A stretch of DNA of 64,000 nucleotides from Bettongia penicillata ogilbyi (GCA_023548195.1 JAJHZJ010000696.1:474001-538000), one strand, 5' to 3'; shown: positions 1 to 11,415, numbered from the stretch's first letter. A program made the numbers and translations. Notes: generated by a model not told the origin, from the sequence alone.

Positions 1-349
1 GAAGGAGGAGAGAGTTGGACACTACATTATGGGAGGAGCTGAGTAGGATGAAAGTTAGCCTGAATGGAGACAGGATCTAATGAGTCTGGCTCTGTCTCTC
101 TGTCTCTGTCTCTGTTTGTCTCTCTCTTCTTAATTAGTGAGAACTATAGCTTGTGTTAAACTTTAAAATATGGGAGTAAAGAAAAAAATGAGAGAATTCC
201 AGGTTCCCCAACAGGAAGGATCGAGGTTGGAAATAAATTGAAATGAGTTCCCTGGACACAGGTCAGAGGATGGAAGGATCTCTAAGCAAAATGTGTCCTA
301 AAGTAGAATGTTAGCTGCATTTTCCTACATATGCAAAATTAGTCTTCAG
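1..349. other. Unassigned, with short TCTG/TCTC tract
   Basis: No gene or recognisable transposon. A TCTG/TCTC simple repeat lies at about 89-127. The rest is AT-rich sequence without a long reading frame. Confidence 0.5.
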
Positions 350-592
350 ATTGTTGCTGTTCAATAATTTTTTAGCCTTCTCTGACTCTTTGCGACTCCA
401 TCTGAGGTTTTCTTGGCAAAGAAGTGGTTTGTCAATTCCTTTTCTAGCTCATTTTGCAGAAAATGGAACTAAGGTAAACAGAGTTAAGTGACTTGTTTAG
501 CTAGCAAGTATCTGAAATGAGATTTGAACTGGGGAAATTGAGTCTTATTGGCTCCAGTTCCAGTGCCCTATCCACTATGCCACCTAGCTGCC
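350..592 (-). mobile_element. tRNA-type SINE with BovB-like tail
   Basis: Read on the minus strand it starts with the marsupial SINE head (GCAGCTAGGTGG near 592), passes through the core that includes the reverse of GTTAAGTGACTTG, and ends in a segment resembling the BovB 3' end (TCTGACTCTTTGCGACTCC on the plus strand near 380). A BovB-like tail implies mobilisation by BovB machinery; this is inference from established SINE/LINE tail sharing. Diverged, so old. Confidence 0.75.
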
Positions 593-634
593 AAGTCCTC
601 ACATAAATCTCTGCATGTGGAGCAAAATAGTGCA

Positions 635-790
635 AAATAGAGTTTGGTGTAGTTAATAGAGACTGCAAGTCCAGAAGACCTGGCTTCAAGTCCTGAACCT
701 GATACATGCTAGCTATGTGATTATGAGCAAGACATTTCATTTTTGAGTGACTTCACCACTCACTTCTCTCAAAGAGTATAAATGATAAAA
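635..790 (+). mobile_element. MIR/THER-like core-SINE fragment
   Basis: Plus-strand SINE with the diagnostic run CTAGCTATGTGATTATGAGCAA, a decayed form of the MIR/THER core CTAGCTGTGTGACCTTGGGC. It lies just beside the previous SINE in the opposite orientation. The 3' end is lost. Confidence 0.55.
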
Positions 791-1755
791 GAGTTGATGA
801 TACGCATTAATGGAAAGAATTTCCACAGCAAGAGTTCCCTGCCTACAAAAGGTATCACGCCTCAAAACTTTACAAGATAGCTAGCTTGAGGATTGGTCAC
901 ACTAAATTTTTGATCCTAAAGAGGGATAGATTAGATGTAATTGGGTAAAGTCTTGGTAACCAGGGAGATTCTCCCCCAGAATCCCCAAGTGCTAACATCA
1001 GAAGTAAGAAGAAAGGCAAAGAGTGGGACCATTCTTCATACAGCCCCCGGCAAATTTCATATGCATTCTTTCCCATTTATGTGGCTTTTTCCCCTATCAT
1101 ATAATATGCTCGTATGCCCAGTGACCTCACTCTGTCCCTTACTTTAATGTTTTAATACTTTCTTCCTTGTTCTAAGTAAATCAGGATTACATGAGTAATT
1201 TGTAAAAAGTCATTGAAAAGAGAAATCGATCAGATTCTGACTGTTCCCTAAATGAATGATTTTGAGATTTAAACTTAGGTCTTCCCAACTTCGGGTCCAA
1301 CACTCTCCAACACTCAGCTGCCTCAGTAAACATAGTGTGATACAAAATATTTCTTGACAAGGTGCTTAAAGGACTAAATATTTAAATTACATTCAGGACA
1401 TAGTTTAAAAGTATCTAAAGAGAATACGTATATCCATAGAGTACTAAGAAATCTTCAGAAAGAGAAGGAAAAAAAATTTAATCTTAGATAGCTAGAATAA
1501 TATCAATAGACCTAGAAAGAACAAGCATAAGAATAATTGCTGGCAAAGATTCTCATTTAAAAAATGAACCAGCATGGTTAACAGCTCCTGGATTGAAGAA
1601 AGTCTTTTGTTTTTATATGCAAATATGTATCACAGTGCTTGGTATATAGTGAGCACTTAAAACAAAATTTTTCATTCATTTATAATCATTTAATAAATAT
1701 TATAATCACTGCCTTTGCAAAAAATTTGTGTAATATTGAAATTAACTTGAAAGTA
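791..1755. other. Unassigned AT-rich sequence
   Basis: No convincing gene or repeat apart from a possible MIR/L2 tail around 1,628-1,660 (GTGCTTGGTATATAGTGAGCA). The only reading frame of note, 941-1,147, has no recognisable domain. Confidence 0.4.
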
Positions 1756-2612
1756 ACGTGAATTCACTTATAAGTTTATCTGTTCATAGTTTTTATTTTG
1801 TTTTTGGGCTTCCGTTGTGAATTATTTAATTTCCTTTTCTGGGACTGTGTATTGAAATTCTTTATTTCTTATCTTGTTCATTTCATTATTTCATATTTCT
1901 ATGAATGTTCATTTTATTTACATTATCAAATGGCAGGGAATATAGTTAGACAAAAAGTTTGTAATTTCTTTTGTTCTCATTTGTTATAAATTCTCCTTTT
2001 TCATTTTTATACTATAAATTTGGTTTTCTTCTTTTTATCAAATTAGTTAATGGCTTATCAATTTTATTTGTTCCAGTTTTTAAAAATCTACTAAACATTT
2101 TTGTTTACCTGTTGTTTGATTTTATAATTTCTATTTTTGTTCTTTATTTAGCGTTTTGATTTGTTTCTTTTTTAGACCTGTTGGTTCTATACATATTCAT
2201 TTATCTTTTCTTTCTGTCTTTTTTTAATGAGTATTTAGAGATAGAACTACTGCCTTAAGAACTGCTTTGGCTACATGTGAAACGTTTTAGTATGTTGTCT
2301 TGTTTCTATCTTTTTTTTTTTTTTTGGTGAAATTATTTGTTGTTTCTTTAATTTGTTATTTAGCCCACCAGTTCTTTGGGATTAAACAGCAGTCATAATT
2401 TGTTTGAATCCTTTCTTCAAATGGCCATTGTTGATTACAATTATTTGTGTTGAAATGAGGTTGCATTTAATATTTATATTTTGCTGAATTTGCTTGTGAA
2501 TTTTATACCCTAGTGGGTGGGTCAGTTCTTATAAAAGGATCATGCATGTCTAAAACGTATGTACATTCTTTTCTAATGTCATTCAGTAATTAAAGAGATC
2601 AATCATAACTCA
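1756..2612 (-). mobile_element. L1 ORF2 fragment, endonuclease to RT linker
   Basis: T-rich on the plus strand. Its minus strand follows the order of mammalian L1 ORF2 downstream of the endonuclease: the stretch near 2,230-2,540 aligns in pattern with the antisense L1 segment around CAGTCATAATTTG and GTAATTAAAGAGATCAATC. No open frame longer than about 60 codons survives, and neither L1 end is present. Confidence 0.6.
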
Positions 2613-2834
2613 TGTAACACCTGTCTCTGATCCTTCTCTCTCAGGACTGGACCTGTCACATCATCACTTGAGGGTTCCAAGGTATTTTGAAGATCTTGGA
2701 AGACTTCTCTCTCTACTATAAATTCAAGTCTCCACTCACTGAGTGCCCTTATTTTAGGGATCAGTGACTAATGCCCCAGTTCATCGATTAGCAGTTATAA
2801 AGTGATATTAACTTCAAAGGCATGGCAAGAAAGG

Positions 2835-2837
<3 letters not shown>
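2613..2837. other. Unassigned short spacer
   Basis: Non-repetitive sequence between the L1 fragment and the (TA)n tract. No gene seen. Confidence 0.4.

Positions 2838-2916
<79 letters not shown>
2838..2916. repeat. (TA)n microsatellite, about 39 units
   Basis: An uninterrupted alternating AT run of 79 bp. The predicted tyrosine/isoleucine-repeat peptide across it is an artefact. Tracts like this are length-polymorphic and can extrude cruciforms (established for AT dinucleotide repeats). Confidence 0.98.
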
Positions 2917-2918
<2 letters not shown>

Positions 2919-3690
2919 GTCCCAATATCTTGTAAGAAGAATGCCTTGTACCATCTTGGTCTCAAGAAGAGTGGGGAGTAGCAGAAGAATTAGGCTCATA
3001 ACTGAACTGGCTCCTCCTGGGCTTGAGTCCCAAACATTTACCCCTCAGGATAACACTGCTGGGATGCTTGCAACACCTGACCCCAGTTCGTGGATTCCTA
3101 AATCCATGTGGCTTGTGCTCCTAACCCATACTCCTTACAAGTAGAATAGAAAAAAGTGAATGAAAAGACTGTACACCAATTCCTGTTTCTCAGGAAGCCA
3201 TATGGCCTCAAGGAGTAGAAACAGGACCCCAGTGGCCTTTCCCCTTGCATCTTGGAGCTCTCACCGTGAGTCATTAGTAATGGAGTCAACTTACCCCTTC
3301 AGAGGCAGATACAGCAAAACCCACAGTTGATCTCATTCAGGCACTTTTGAAGATACCACCATTTCTGGCTTTGCAATCAACTGAAAACAGTTTCCCTCAA
3401 CCATGTATAGAATGTCTACGTACGCACCAGTTTTCACTCTTCTCCTGGAAAAAGCTCCATATTATTCTTTATGTGAATGATGCTATCATATCAAATTGAT
3501 GGGGTCTGAACATGTGACAGATCTCCATTATACTCATTTTTCTAAAATTCAATTCAGGGTTATAACTTATTTATTTTGTTTCCTATAATTAGGTTTGTGT
3601 AGGTCTGAGAGGGATATATTTAACTATTAATATGTCAACCTTCTATTTTTTACTTTTATGTATCATGAATTTTGGCAATCTGGTAAAAAT
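2917..3690. other. Unassigned unique sequence
   Basis: No transposon or gene signature recognised. Small open frames at 2,917-3,144 (+) and 3,098-3,289 (-) overlap each other and resemble no family. Somewhat higher GC at 3,000-3,300 than the surroundings. Confidence 0.35.
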
Positions 3691-3694
3691 CCAT

Positions 3695-3820
3695 GAACTA
3701 TTTCTCAGGATAACATTTTAAAATATATAAAATAAAATATTTTTGATTACAAAGGAAACCAATTATATTGAAATGTGGTTTTCAAAATATTTTTAAAGAC
3801 ACAAGTTTATGGACACTTAA
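3695..3820 (-). mobile_element. hAT-like DNA-transposon fossil (fragment)
   Basis: The plus strand carries GGAAACCAATTATATTGAAA and TTTATGGAC, matching the reverse of a mammalian non-autonomous element family whose ends read TTCTTAACC...GGTTAAGAA. A related copy lies at 21,664-21,850. I recognise the pattern but am not certain of the family name. Confidence 0.45.
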
Positions 3821-3839
3821 TCTAATTCAACTGTCTTTT

Positions 3840-4350
3840 CCTTTAAGTAGTTAGATGCCATGTCATTCATTACAAGTGTTAAAACTATTTCATTACCTAT
3901 GGTACCTTTAATTATAATGTAGGTTTCCTGCTTGCATTTTTTAACCACATCCAATTTTACTATTGCCTGAGATGATTGCTAGTCCTGCTTTTTTCTAATT
4001 CCGCTGAAACAATAAATTCTTCTCCAGCCCTTAATTTTAATTCTGTGTGGATCCTTATATCTCAAGTATGTTTTCTTCAAAAAAAGTACAAAAATATGAA
4101 TTCTGCTTTCTAATCCATTTTGCTAAACTATTCTGTTTCATGGGTTAGTTTATCTGGTTCTCTTTCATTATCATGATGATAATTTTCTATTTGACACCAT
4201 CTTATATTTTCCCTCTTTTCCTGCACACTTATCTTTACAAAGATGTTAGTAAAGGAATCTGAGTTGCATTAGTCATTTAAATAATCATCTCTTCTTATTC
4301 TACTGCCCCTTCTCTCTTCGATGAATTCAGGCCCTCATATGTTGTTCTTA
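3840..4350 (-). mobile_element. L1 fragment (ORF2 N-terminal region)
   Basis: Minus-strand L1. The segment around TTCTGCTTTCTAATCCATTTTGC is shared with 20,070-20,110 in another antisense L1 of this window. The same element probably resumes at about 5,560, with a younger L1 3' end inserted between. Confidence 0.5.
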
Positions 4351-5470
4351 CATTTTTTTTCTCCTTTTTTTGTAAATAGTGTTTTATTTTTCTCCAATTA
4401 CATGTAGATAGTTTTAACATTCAGTTTTACTAGATTTTTGAGTTCCAAAATTTTATCCCTCCCTTCCTCCCCTCCCCCCGTCTCCAATATGGCAAGTAAT
4501 TTGATGTAAGTTATGTATCTGCATCATGTTGAACATATTTCCACATTAGTCATATTGTGAAAAAAAATCAGAACACTAGGGAAAAAACACCAAGAAAGTT
4601 AAAATTGTATGTTTTCATCTTTATTGAGACTCCATGGTTCTTTCTCTGGACGTGGATAGCATTTTCCATCATGATTCTTTTGGAATTGCCTTGGATCACT
4701 GTCTTGCTGAGGAGAGCTAAGTCTGTTATAGCTGATCATCACACAATGTTGCTGTTATTGTGTGCAATGTTCTTCTGATTCTGTTCACTTCACTCAGCAT
4801 CAGTTCATGTAAGTCTTTCCAGGTTTTTCTGAAATCCACCTGCTCTTCATTTCTTATAGCACAATCTATGATATTCATATACCACAATTCCCTCAATTTC
4901 TAATTCTTTGCTCCTACAAAAAGAGCTACAATAAATATTATTTGGACATATAGGTCCTTTTCCCTTTTTTAAGAACTCTTTGGTTTACACACATAGTAGT
5001 GGCATTGCTGGATCAAAGGTATGCACAATTTGATTGCCCTTTGGATATAGGTCAAAATCGCTGTCCAGAATTCTTGGATTGGTTCATAACTCCAACAACA
5101 ATGCATTTGGGCCACATTTTTTCCTGCATCCTCTCCAACATTTATCATTTTTCCTTTTCTGTCATATTAGCCAATCTGATAGGTATGAGGTAGCATTTCA
5201 GAGTTGTTTCAATTTGTATTTCTCTGAACGATAGTTATTGGGAGCATTTTTATATGGCTATCCGTAGTTTTAATTTCTTCATCTGAAAATTGTCTGTTTA
5301 TATCCTTTTATCAATTTATCAATTGAGAAATGACTTGCATTCTTATAAATTTGACTCAGATTTCTATATATTTGAGAAATGAGATCTTTATCAGAAACAT
5401 TTTCTGTAAAAATTTGTTTCCCAGCTTTCTGCTTTCTTTCTAATTCTCTTTTCCTCTTTTTTCTTTAATT
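4351..5470 (-). mobile_element. 5'-truncated L1, 3'UTR and ORF2 C-terminus
   Basis: Begins on the plus strand with T-rich runs (4,352-4,371), the complement of a poly(A) tail, followed by the 3'UTR (ACATGTAGATAGTTTTAACA at 4,401). From about 4,780 to 5,450 the minus strand is ORF2 C-terminal sequence; GGATTGGTTCATAACTCCAAC at 5,078 is the counterpart of 18,590-18,615 in the other L1. Frames are broken throughout. Confidence 0.7.
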
Positions 5471-6500
5471 TTCACTTTGATGTTCTATGCTCGAGGTTGA
5501 CATTTGTTTTGTCTGTAACTTTTCCCTGATTCCTTATACCTTTCCTCTTAACTGCCTTCTTCTGACTCTCTGTCTTTTCTGTTTCCTTTTTGAGTTTAAT
5601 TTATTTATTCAGTAATTTGTGTGTGTGTATGTGTGCGTGTGTGTTCAACCCACCTTAGTTCAGTTAGATAAGGATGAAATTCATCAGATTCCCCCCTCCC
5701 CCACCCGTTCCTATACACTTTTCAGGCATTCCAAATGCACAAAATAGCATGGTACCCTCTCTTCTTTCTTGTGTCTTTTCTAGTGCTTTATTTTTTTCTT
5801 CTCTTTTCTCCTCAATAACAATAAAAGATAAAAAATATAATGGTCCAAGTCTTGTGTTCATGCTGTTCAGTTCCCTCTATGCCTCTTGAGGATAATAAGA
5901 TCTGAAGGGACACTTTTCTTCCCATAGTAGAATGTGAATATCTCATCATTATTTAGACCCTTTCCAACTACTCAAATGTATTTACTTTTCTTTGTTTCTC
6001 TTCACTCCTTGGGTACAGATCTCAAATTTTCTATTCAACTCTGATCTAGTCATTAAAAATTCTTGAAAATATTTTATCATACTAAATATCCATAATTTTC
6101 CCCCTATAGTATTATACTCAGTTTAACAGGGTAAATTATCTTCAGTTGCCTTTTGGAATGCTGTATTCCAAGATTTCCTTTTCTTTATAGCAATTTCTGC
6201 TAAGTCTTGTGGGAGCTTGATCATGATTCTCTGCTTCTTAAACTTTTTTGTTTTTAACAATTTGCATTCTAAGTTGTTTTTTTTCTTTGACTTGGAAGGT
6301 CTGAATTTCGGGCTATGACATTCTTGGGTCTTTTCAGCTTGTGTTTCAGGAAGCTATCAATGGGATCTTTTCATTTTTATTTTGCCTTATGTTTTTAATA
6401 GTTTTGAGCAGTTTGCTTTCATGACTTTGTCAATATGACACCCAGGGTTTTTTGTTACATGTGTATTTGTGCTTATTCCACAAATTTATAAATCATATGC
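5471..6500 (-). mobile_element. L1 fragment, inter-ORF and ORF1 C-terminus
   Basis: Includes pyrimidine-rich sequence (5,690-5,820) followed by a decayed ORF1 C-terminal region (TCAAATTTTCTATTCAACTCTG at 6,023 matches 36,530-36,550 in the ORF1-only element). Probably the continuation of the L1 at 3,840-4,350. A (GT)n run lies at 5,619-5,643. Confidence 0.5.
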
Positions 6501-6589
6501 ATCTACTACTGTAGTAATAATTGTAATAGACACTGAATCTGTTATTTCATCAGTACAAAAATTTCACAGTTGAGGACATACTTTCTATT

Positions 6590-6765
6590 GAGGCAGGTCA
6601 GCACCTTCTCTACAATTTATAATCTTAGAGAGTTGCCTAGAACACTGAGTTATCGACTTACTCAGTCATACAACCAGAATGAGTCAGAGGCAGGACTCAA
6701 ACCCAGGGGATTTTGACTTCAATATCCACCATCTATACATCAATGTACTATGTGATTCCAATCCC
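6590..6765 (-). mobile_element. MIR/THER-like core-SINE
   Basis: Plus strand shows the reverse-oriented core: GAGTTGCC, CAACCAGAATGAGTCAGAGG, then CAGGACTCAAACCCAGG. This order matches the antisense MIR/THER pattern (cleared-trace, previously acquired core) seen many times in this window. Confidence 0.6.
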
Positions 6766-7470
6766 TACATATATTTTGGTGGGGAGAGAGAAATGGGTAA
6801 GACATTCCAAGAATAGTGGAAGTAGGAGGAGGGCTGTTATATATGCACAATAGCTATAATGAACTAATTTGACTGCAATGGAGATTCCATTAAGGGAAGG
6901 AATATGAAATAATACCAGAAATATAGATGGGAAACAGGATATAAGAGGTCTTAACTGTAAAGGCAGAAGATTTTTTTAAACCTAGAACAAATAGAGAAGC
7001 ACTATGGAGTAACCATGTAGTTATCTTTAATGATCTTGTCAGTGAAGTATATTGTGAGATATTGTTCACTTGGTCTTCTCTAGTTCAGTGAACCCAACTG
7101 ATTATGATACCATACTGGAGCATATCCTCACTAATTCCAAAGAACACAAAGAAAGGCCCCATTTTATGGTGAGAACTTGCGGAAAAGTTATGGTAAAGCA
7201 TGAAAAAAATCTTATAGGCTAGTCAGCCACAACTACTTTGCAGTCCACATCATTGGAGGCTGTGTCTACATTGATGAAATCATAGGTCAATTGGACTGTG
7301 TGTCAGGCTGTTAATACAATATCTGTTATTACTTACTGCTGTTCCAAACCACAGGCAAGGGAGGAGATGATTTCTTCTTCAAATTCCAAAGTTTCTATTT
7401 CTGCTTATTTTGAACTTAAAGGAAGAAAATAATGGTATTAACCATTAATTTTCCAATTCCTCCATTTCAT
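6766..7470. other. Unassigned unique sequence
   Basis: No recognised transposon or gene. The stretch 7,220-7,390 is balanced in composition and repeat-free but shows no open frame or splice pattern worth calling. Confidence 0.35.
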
Positions 7471-7479
7471 ACACTTCTT

Positions 7480-7700
7480 TATAGAAAAGCACACGGTCAT
7501 AGTACTGCCCTAAAGGAGCTTACATTCTACTACATGTAATATGACATGTACACAGAGGAGTAAATACAATATAATTTAAAATGGGAGAGAGCACTAGGAA
7601 AGAAATAAACATCTGGAAATGATAACCAGTATAAAGGTTGGGAGGAGAGAATTGTTCTAAATGACATTAATTAATGCAATAAGTAGAACAGAAACAGGAG
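7480..7700 (+). mobile_element. Ancient repeat 'family C' (unnamed)
   Basis: One of at least eight copies in the window of an old repeat whose full form reads roughly TATTAAGTGCCTACTATGTGC, then CAAGGAGCTTACATTCTA, then GAGAGCACTAGG and a GGCTTC...GAAGG tail. This copy starts at the GGAGCTTACATTCTAC part. I recognise the family as mammal-wide but cannot name it with confidence. Confidence 0.5.
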
Positions 7701-7729
7701 CAACTGAGTAGAAGTTACAAAGAGACAAA

Positions 7730-7880
7730 TTTAGTCTAGTCATCAGGGAAAACTTCATAGAATTAGAGCTTTTTCAAAAGGGAATGAGCTGCCTTGAGAG
7801 GTGGCTGTTTTGCCCTCCTTGGACAACTTCAGATAGAAGCTACATAACCACTTATTAGACTAGATGCAAGACCTGAGTGC
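7730..7880 (+). mobile_element. L3/CR1 3'-end fragment
   Basis: AGGGAAAACTTCATAGAATTAGAGCT and AATGAGCTGCCTTGAGAGGTGG are the decayed end of an L3/CR1-like LINE. A longer copy lies at 13,490-13,912. Confidence 0.65.
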
Positions 7881-7887
7881 AAATTAA

Positions 7888-7987
7888 GGGAAGAAGGAAA
7901 GAAGGAAGGAAGGAAAGAAGAAAGGAAAGGAGGAGGGAAGAAACGGAAGGAGGGAGGGAGGAAGGGAGGGAGGGAGGGAGGGAGAGG
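7888..7987. repeat. (GGAA)n/(GGGA)n purine tract
   Basis: About 100 bp of GGAA, GAAG and GGGA units. It runs straight into the AGGCAGACAGACAACTTAA part of the neighbouring SINE, so it probably grew from that purine-rich site. Confidence 0.9.
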
Positions 7988-8112
7988 CAGACAGACAACT
8001 TAATTGACTTGCTAAGGGTCACAGATCTAGGAAGTATCTGAGGTTAGTTTTAAACTGTTTTTCCTGACTCCAGGCCCAGAATTCTATCCACTATAGTGCC
8101 ATCTAGCTGCCT
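7988..8112 (-). mobile_element. tRNA-type SINE fragment
   Basis: Antisense core: TTGACTTGCTAAGGGTCACA then CCTGACTCCAGGCCCAG and the head CCATCTAGCTGCC at 8,100. The BovB/RTE-type tail is missing and is replaced by the purine tract. Confidence 0.75.
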
Positions 8113-8430
8113 CTCAGTCATTTCAAGGGTAAATTATTTACCCGAAGTCTCACAACCAGTATGTCAGAGGTGACAGTTAAACTCAGCTCTCTCCTGGCTT
8201 TGAGATCATCTTTCTCCCCACTTTTCCAATTGCCTTCTCTAAATATTGCTAAGTTTTACAAAGCCCTTTTCATACACTACATCACTTGAGTTTCACAATA
8301 ATCCTCTGTAAGGAAAATTCTGTAGCTATAGTTATGCCCATTTTGCACTGAGAACAAGGCAGATTCTCAAAGGTGAAGTGATCTGCCCAGGCTATTGTCA
8401 GAGATGGGATATGGCTGGAATTCTCTGCCA
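8113..8430 (-). mobile_element. Two adjacent MIR-like SINE fragments
   Basis: 8,113-8,215 is a core piece with CCGAAGTCTCACAACCAG. 8,233-8,430 is an MIR in reverse with its tail first (ACAAAGCCCTTTTCATAC), then CACAATAATCCTCTG and GTGAAGTGATCTGCCCAGG. Confidence 0.6.
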
Positions 8431-8464
8431 TTTGCCATTGGAGGACTATGGAAGAGTCTATGGA

Positions 8465-8640
8465 ACTCTTCTCAGAATTATATTTTTAAGCAATTAAAGG
8501 AGATGCAGAATTTTAGTTAGAGATTACTAGGAAATGAAAATGTAAATTTTTCCCATCCATGCTCACAAATCTAGAACCTCTCTATGGACCCTTTGAACTC
8601 CAAGTTAAGAACTTCTTCACTAAAGAGGTATCCCAGGCAT
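8465..8640 (+). mobile_element. hAT-like DNA-transposon fossil
   Basis: AATGAAAATGTAAATTTTTCCC leads to GACCCTTTGAACTCCAAGTTAAGAACTTC. This matches a mammalian non-autonomous element ending in GGTTAAGAACCCCTG. A second copy in the same orientation lies at 23,765-23,915. Family name uncertain. Confidence 0.45.
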
Positions 8641-8684
8641 TCCTTCTAAAGCAATTTCAAGGGCTGTGAGAAACACAGTAGATT

Positions 8685-8870
8685 GTTAGACATGGAAGAG
8701 ACTTTATAGATACCATCTATGCCAACTCCCTCATTTCACTAATGAGGAAACTGAGGCCCAGAAAAGTTAAAGAAGGGGGCTAGGATGAGATAGAAACAGA
8801 TCTCAAGTTCAGATTTCTTGGTACCAAATTGGCTGCTATTCTACCACACCCATGATTTTGTCTTATATCT
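8685..8870 (-). mobile_element. THER/MIR-like core-SINE
   Basis: GACATGGAAGAGACTTTATAG, then AATGAGGAAACTGAGGCCC at 8,740, then a decayed core. This is the THER-like layout in reverse, with the 3' end on the left. Confidence 0.7.
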
Positions 8871-9588
8871 TTACTTCTGTGGTTTGATCTTGAGAATGAC
8901 CAAAAGTCAACAAGGTTTTTTGAGAACAGCCTAGGGCCTTCCATTAACATAGCTCTGTCTTTGATTCCTACCGGAATAAACCTGTAAGCAGACAGCTGTT
9001 TCTTGCCAGCTGAAATTCTAGTCCTGGGTGGGATGGAAGAAGTTTATGACTTCAGATGAGAAACAGGCAGGAACAGATTGGATTCTTATGCCAAGTTTCA
9101 TTATTGCCATGGAAGCAAGAGAAGAAATGCAGGAAAGGGAAAGCTTGGCCAGGCTAGTGTCTTTGCTCAGATATTCTGATGGGCATTGGGAGCTTTTCAA
9201 TGTGGTGTAATCATTTTTTTTACAAAAAGTATTCAACTATTGATTAATTCATAGCTATAGAAACCACCACCACCCTCAAAAAAATACTGTTTGAGGCACA
9301 TTTATTTGTCTTTAGACTTAGAACTGGAACACCTGGGAATTAATATTCTAGGCCATAAATTTAAAAATTTGCCATTGACCTTCATAAATAAACATCTGGA
9401 TTGACTTACAGATGAAATCTGAGTGTCCCAATTAATTTGGCTTTGGTTCTAAATCCGTTCAATTCTGAGCAATCAGATGTATCTCCAGTTCTTGCACTTA
9501 TCCTTCCTTGATTCTTTGAGTGTGGGATGGTATGGGTACTTTTTTGGTTTTCCATATGTGTATAGACACATATGCATAAGCAAACATA
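8871..9588. other. Unassigned unique sequence
   Basis: No transposon recognised. Overlapping open frames on both strands at 9,018-9,236 show no domain and look like chance. Confidence 0.35.
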
Positions 9589-9629
9589 GATATATATATA
9601 CATATATATGTGTGTGTATATATATATAC

Positions 9630-9682
<53 letters not shown>
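9589..9682. repeat. (TA)n with short (TG)n interruption
   Basis: Mixed alternating tract: TA runs with TGTGTGTG at about 9,609-9,617, then an almost pure TA run from about 9,634. The tyrosine/isoleucine-rich peptides on both strands are artefacts. Confidence 0.97.
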
Positions 9683-9685
<3 letters not shown>

Positions 9686-9827
9686 AATGTATGTATGTAT
9701 AACCCCTCTTTGTATCAGCAGAAAGTCTCAATGGTTGCCATGATCAAAGGGTCATGTTTATGTCAGGGCCACTGGTGTTATAAGTTCCCTTCTGTTCTCC
9801 ACTCTCCTCAGCGGTCCCCTCCTTTGT

Positions 9828-9850
9828 AAAAAAAAAAAAAAAAAAAAAAA
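9828..9850. repeat. (A)23 homopolymer
   Basis: 23 consecutive A. It could be the tail of a retroposed sequence ending at 9,827, but no element body is recognisable upstream. Confidence 0.9.
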
Positions 9851-10640
9851 CCAAACCACTGGCTCAAAATGCAATACAAATCAGCTAATCTTTATCTGAA
9901 AACAGAAGTCATTATAAAAGCACAAGCAACAATAACAAGGTTTAAAGAGAGAAGCACACTCCCAAAGCAAAGTACATGTAATTCACTAGGACTAAGGAAA
10001 GAGGACAAAAAGGAAATGAAGACTGGATAAATTCACTAGGTTCCAGTAGCACAGTCAAGGAAACAGCAAAATCTTGTCCAAGCAGATTACTCCTTTAAGG
10101 TCAGTGGGTCAATGAGGCAGATAAGGCTCCAATTACTAACAATTATATTCAGATGAGGGTGGCAATACTCTTCATTCACTGATGGCATTTATCATGTTCT
10201 TCATGATGAGGATTTTTCCATCTGAAAAAAAACTACACTTCCTCATCTCCCCCTTTCCAATAAGGAGCTACATTCATATACATATATACAGACATACACA
10301 TATGTTTACATGTATAGATGGTTAGTTTCTTATGGAAATAACTGAAGAATTAATCTTCCACTGATAAGATGTTATATGGACATTGAGTGCTTCCCACATT
10401 TTTTATCTTGTACAATATGGACCTTTTACAAATTCAAGTCCTCTTTTAAATAGAACTGCTAAGTAGTTGGTTAATAAAATCCAGAACTAACCACAGCCTA
10501 CTTGGCTTACCTTAACTAAAAATTAGCCCCACTTGATATACACATACACACACAAAATTTTAAACAAAATTTTGCTACAAAATTCAGTCACTTTTAGCAA
10601 GTCTTCAAACAGTGTGGTCATTTCACAAAGATGCCAAAGA
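9851..10640. other. Unassigned AT-rich sequence
   Basis: No gene or clear repeat. A short TA/CA-rich stretch lies at 10,274-10,316. Confidence 0.35.
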
Positions 10641-10649
10641 AAACAGTGG

Positions 10650-10910
10650 CTTTTGACAGCTTCAGTCAGTCTTGGAATCAGATGACCTGAGCTCCCATTA
10701 CTTTCATGCTACTTACAGTATGGCAGAAAGAATGTCAGAATTGTAAAAAGACTTGAGTTAGAATCTTGTCTCCACTCTTCTCTACTTGGTATGACCTTGA
10801 ACAGATCACTTTATAGCCATATACCTCAGTTTCCTCATCTGCAAGATGAAGAGGTTAAACGAACCTCTAAGATCCCTTCCCACTCTAAAACTAGAATCCT
10901 TTATATATAA
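10650..10910 (+). mobile_element. MIR/THER-like core-SINE
   Basis: Contains GAGTTAGAATCTTGTCTCCA, then GACCTTGAACAGATCACTT, then CCTCAGTTTCCTCATCTGCA, the standard head-to-tail order on the plus strand. The tail reads GATCCCTTCCCACTCTAAAA, typical of the THER-like subgroup. Confidence 0.75.
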
Positions 10911-10919
10911 CTTTAAGCA

Positions 10920-11175
10920 GATCATCACTCCTCTCTGAGCCTCAATTTGTTCATAAATAAAATATATAAGAAGCAGTCAGTGTGATGTAGTAGAAAGAAA
11001 ACTGGAATTGGAATCAATGAATGGAGGTTCAAATCCTGACCTTGGATGTATGACCTTGAGAAAATGCCTTAACTACTTTAGGTCTGCTTCTCTTCTGAAA
11101 AATAAAGGCTTAGGGTTCCCTTGTAGCCCAAAATCTATGGTCCTCTGACCTTTCTGAGTTCTAAATCCTATGATC
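10920..11175 (+). mobile_element. THER-like core-SINE with short leading piece
   Basis: A short CTCTGAGCCTCAATTTG piece of another SINE comes first. A new head follows at 10,976 (AGTCAGTGTGATGTAGTAGA), then GGTTCAAATCCTGACCTTGG and a tail GTTCTAAATCCTATGATCTTA. Same orientation as its upstream neighbour. Confidence 0.7.
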
Positions 11176-11264
11176 TTACAATAACATTTTCAAATATACA
11201 CAAACTTGACCCTACATGGGAAGCTAAAGGTCACCAAGGCCCCTCTCTCAGGATCACAGAGTTG

Positions 11265-11415
11265 GGGCTGAGTCCAGGTGACAGAGTCCAAATATCTTGT
11301 TTTACAGATGAGGAAACTGAGGCTTCTTGCCTGAGATCGGGCAGGTCACACATGGTCAAGCCAATATTCCAGTGCAGGTGCTCTGACTCCAAAAGCCACT
11401 CCCTGACCCAGGTCT
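11265..11415 (-). mobile_element. MIR/THER-like core-SINE
   Basis: AGATGAGGAAACTGAGGCTT at 11,306, then a decayed GGTCACACATGG and TCTGACTCCAAAAGCCACTCC. Reverse orientation. Confidence 0.65.

Noticed and set aside
9477..9829. Tyr/Ile-repeat peptides
   Set aside because: Artefacts of the (TA)n tract, present on both strands.
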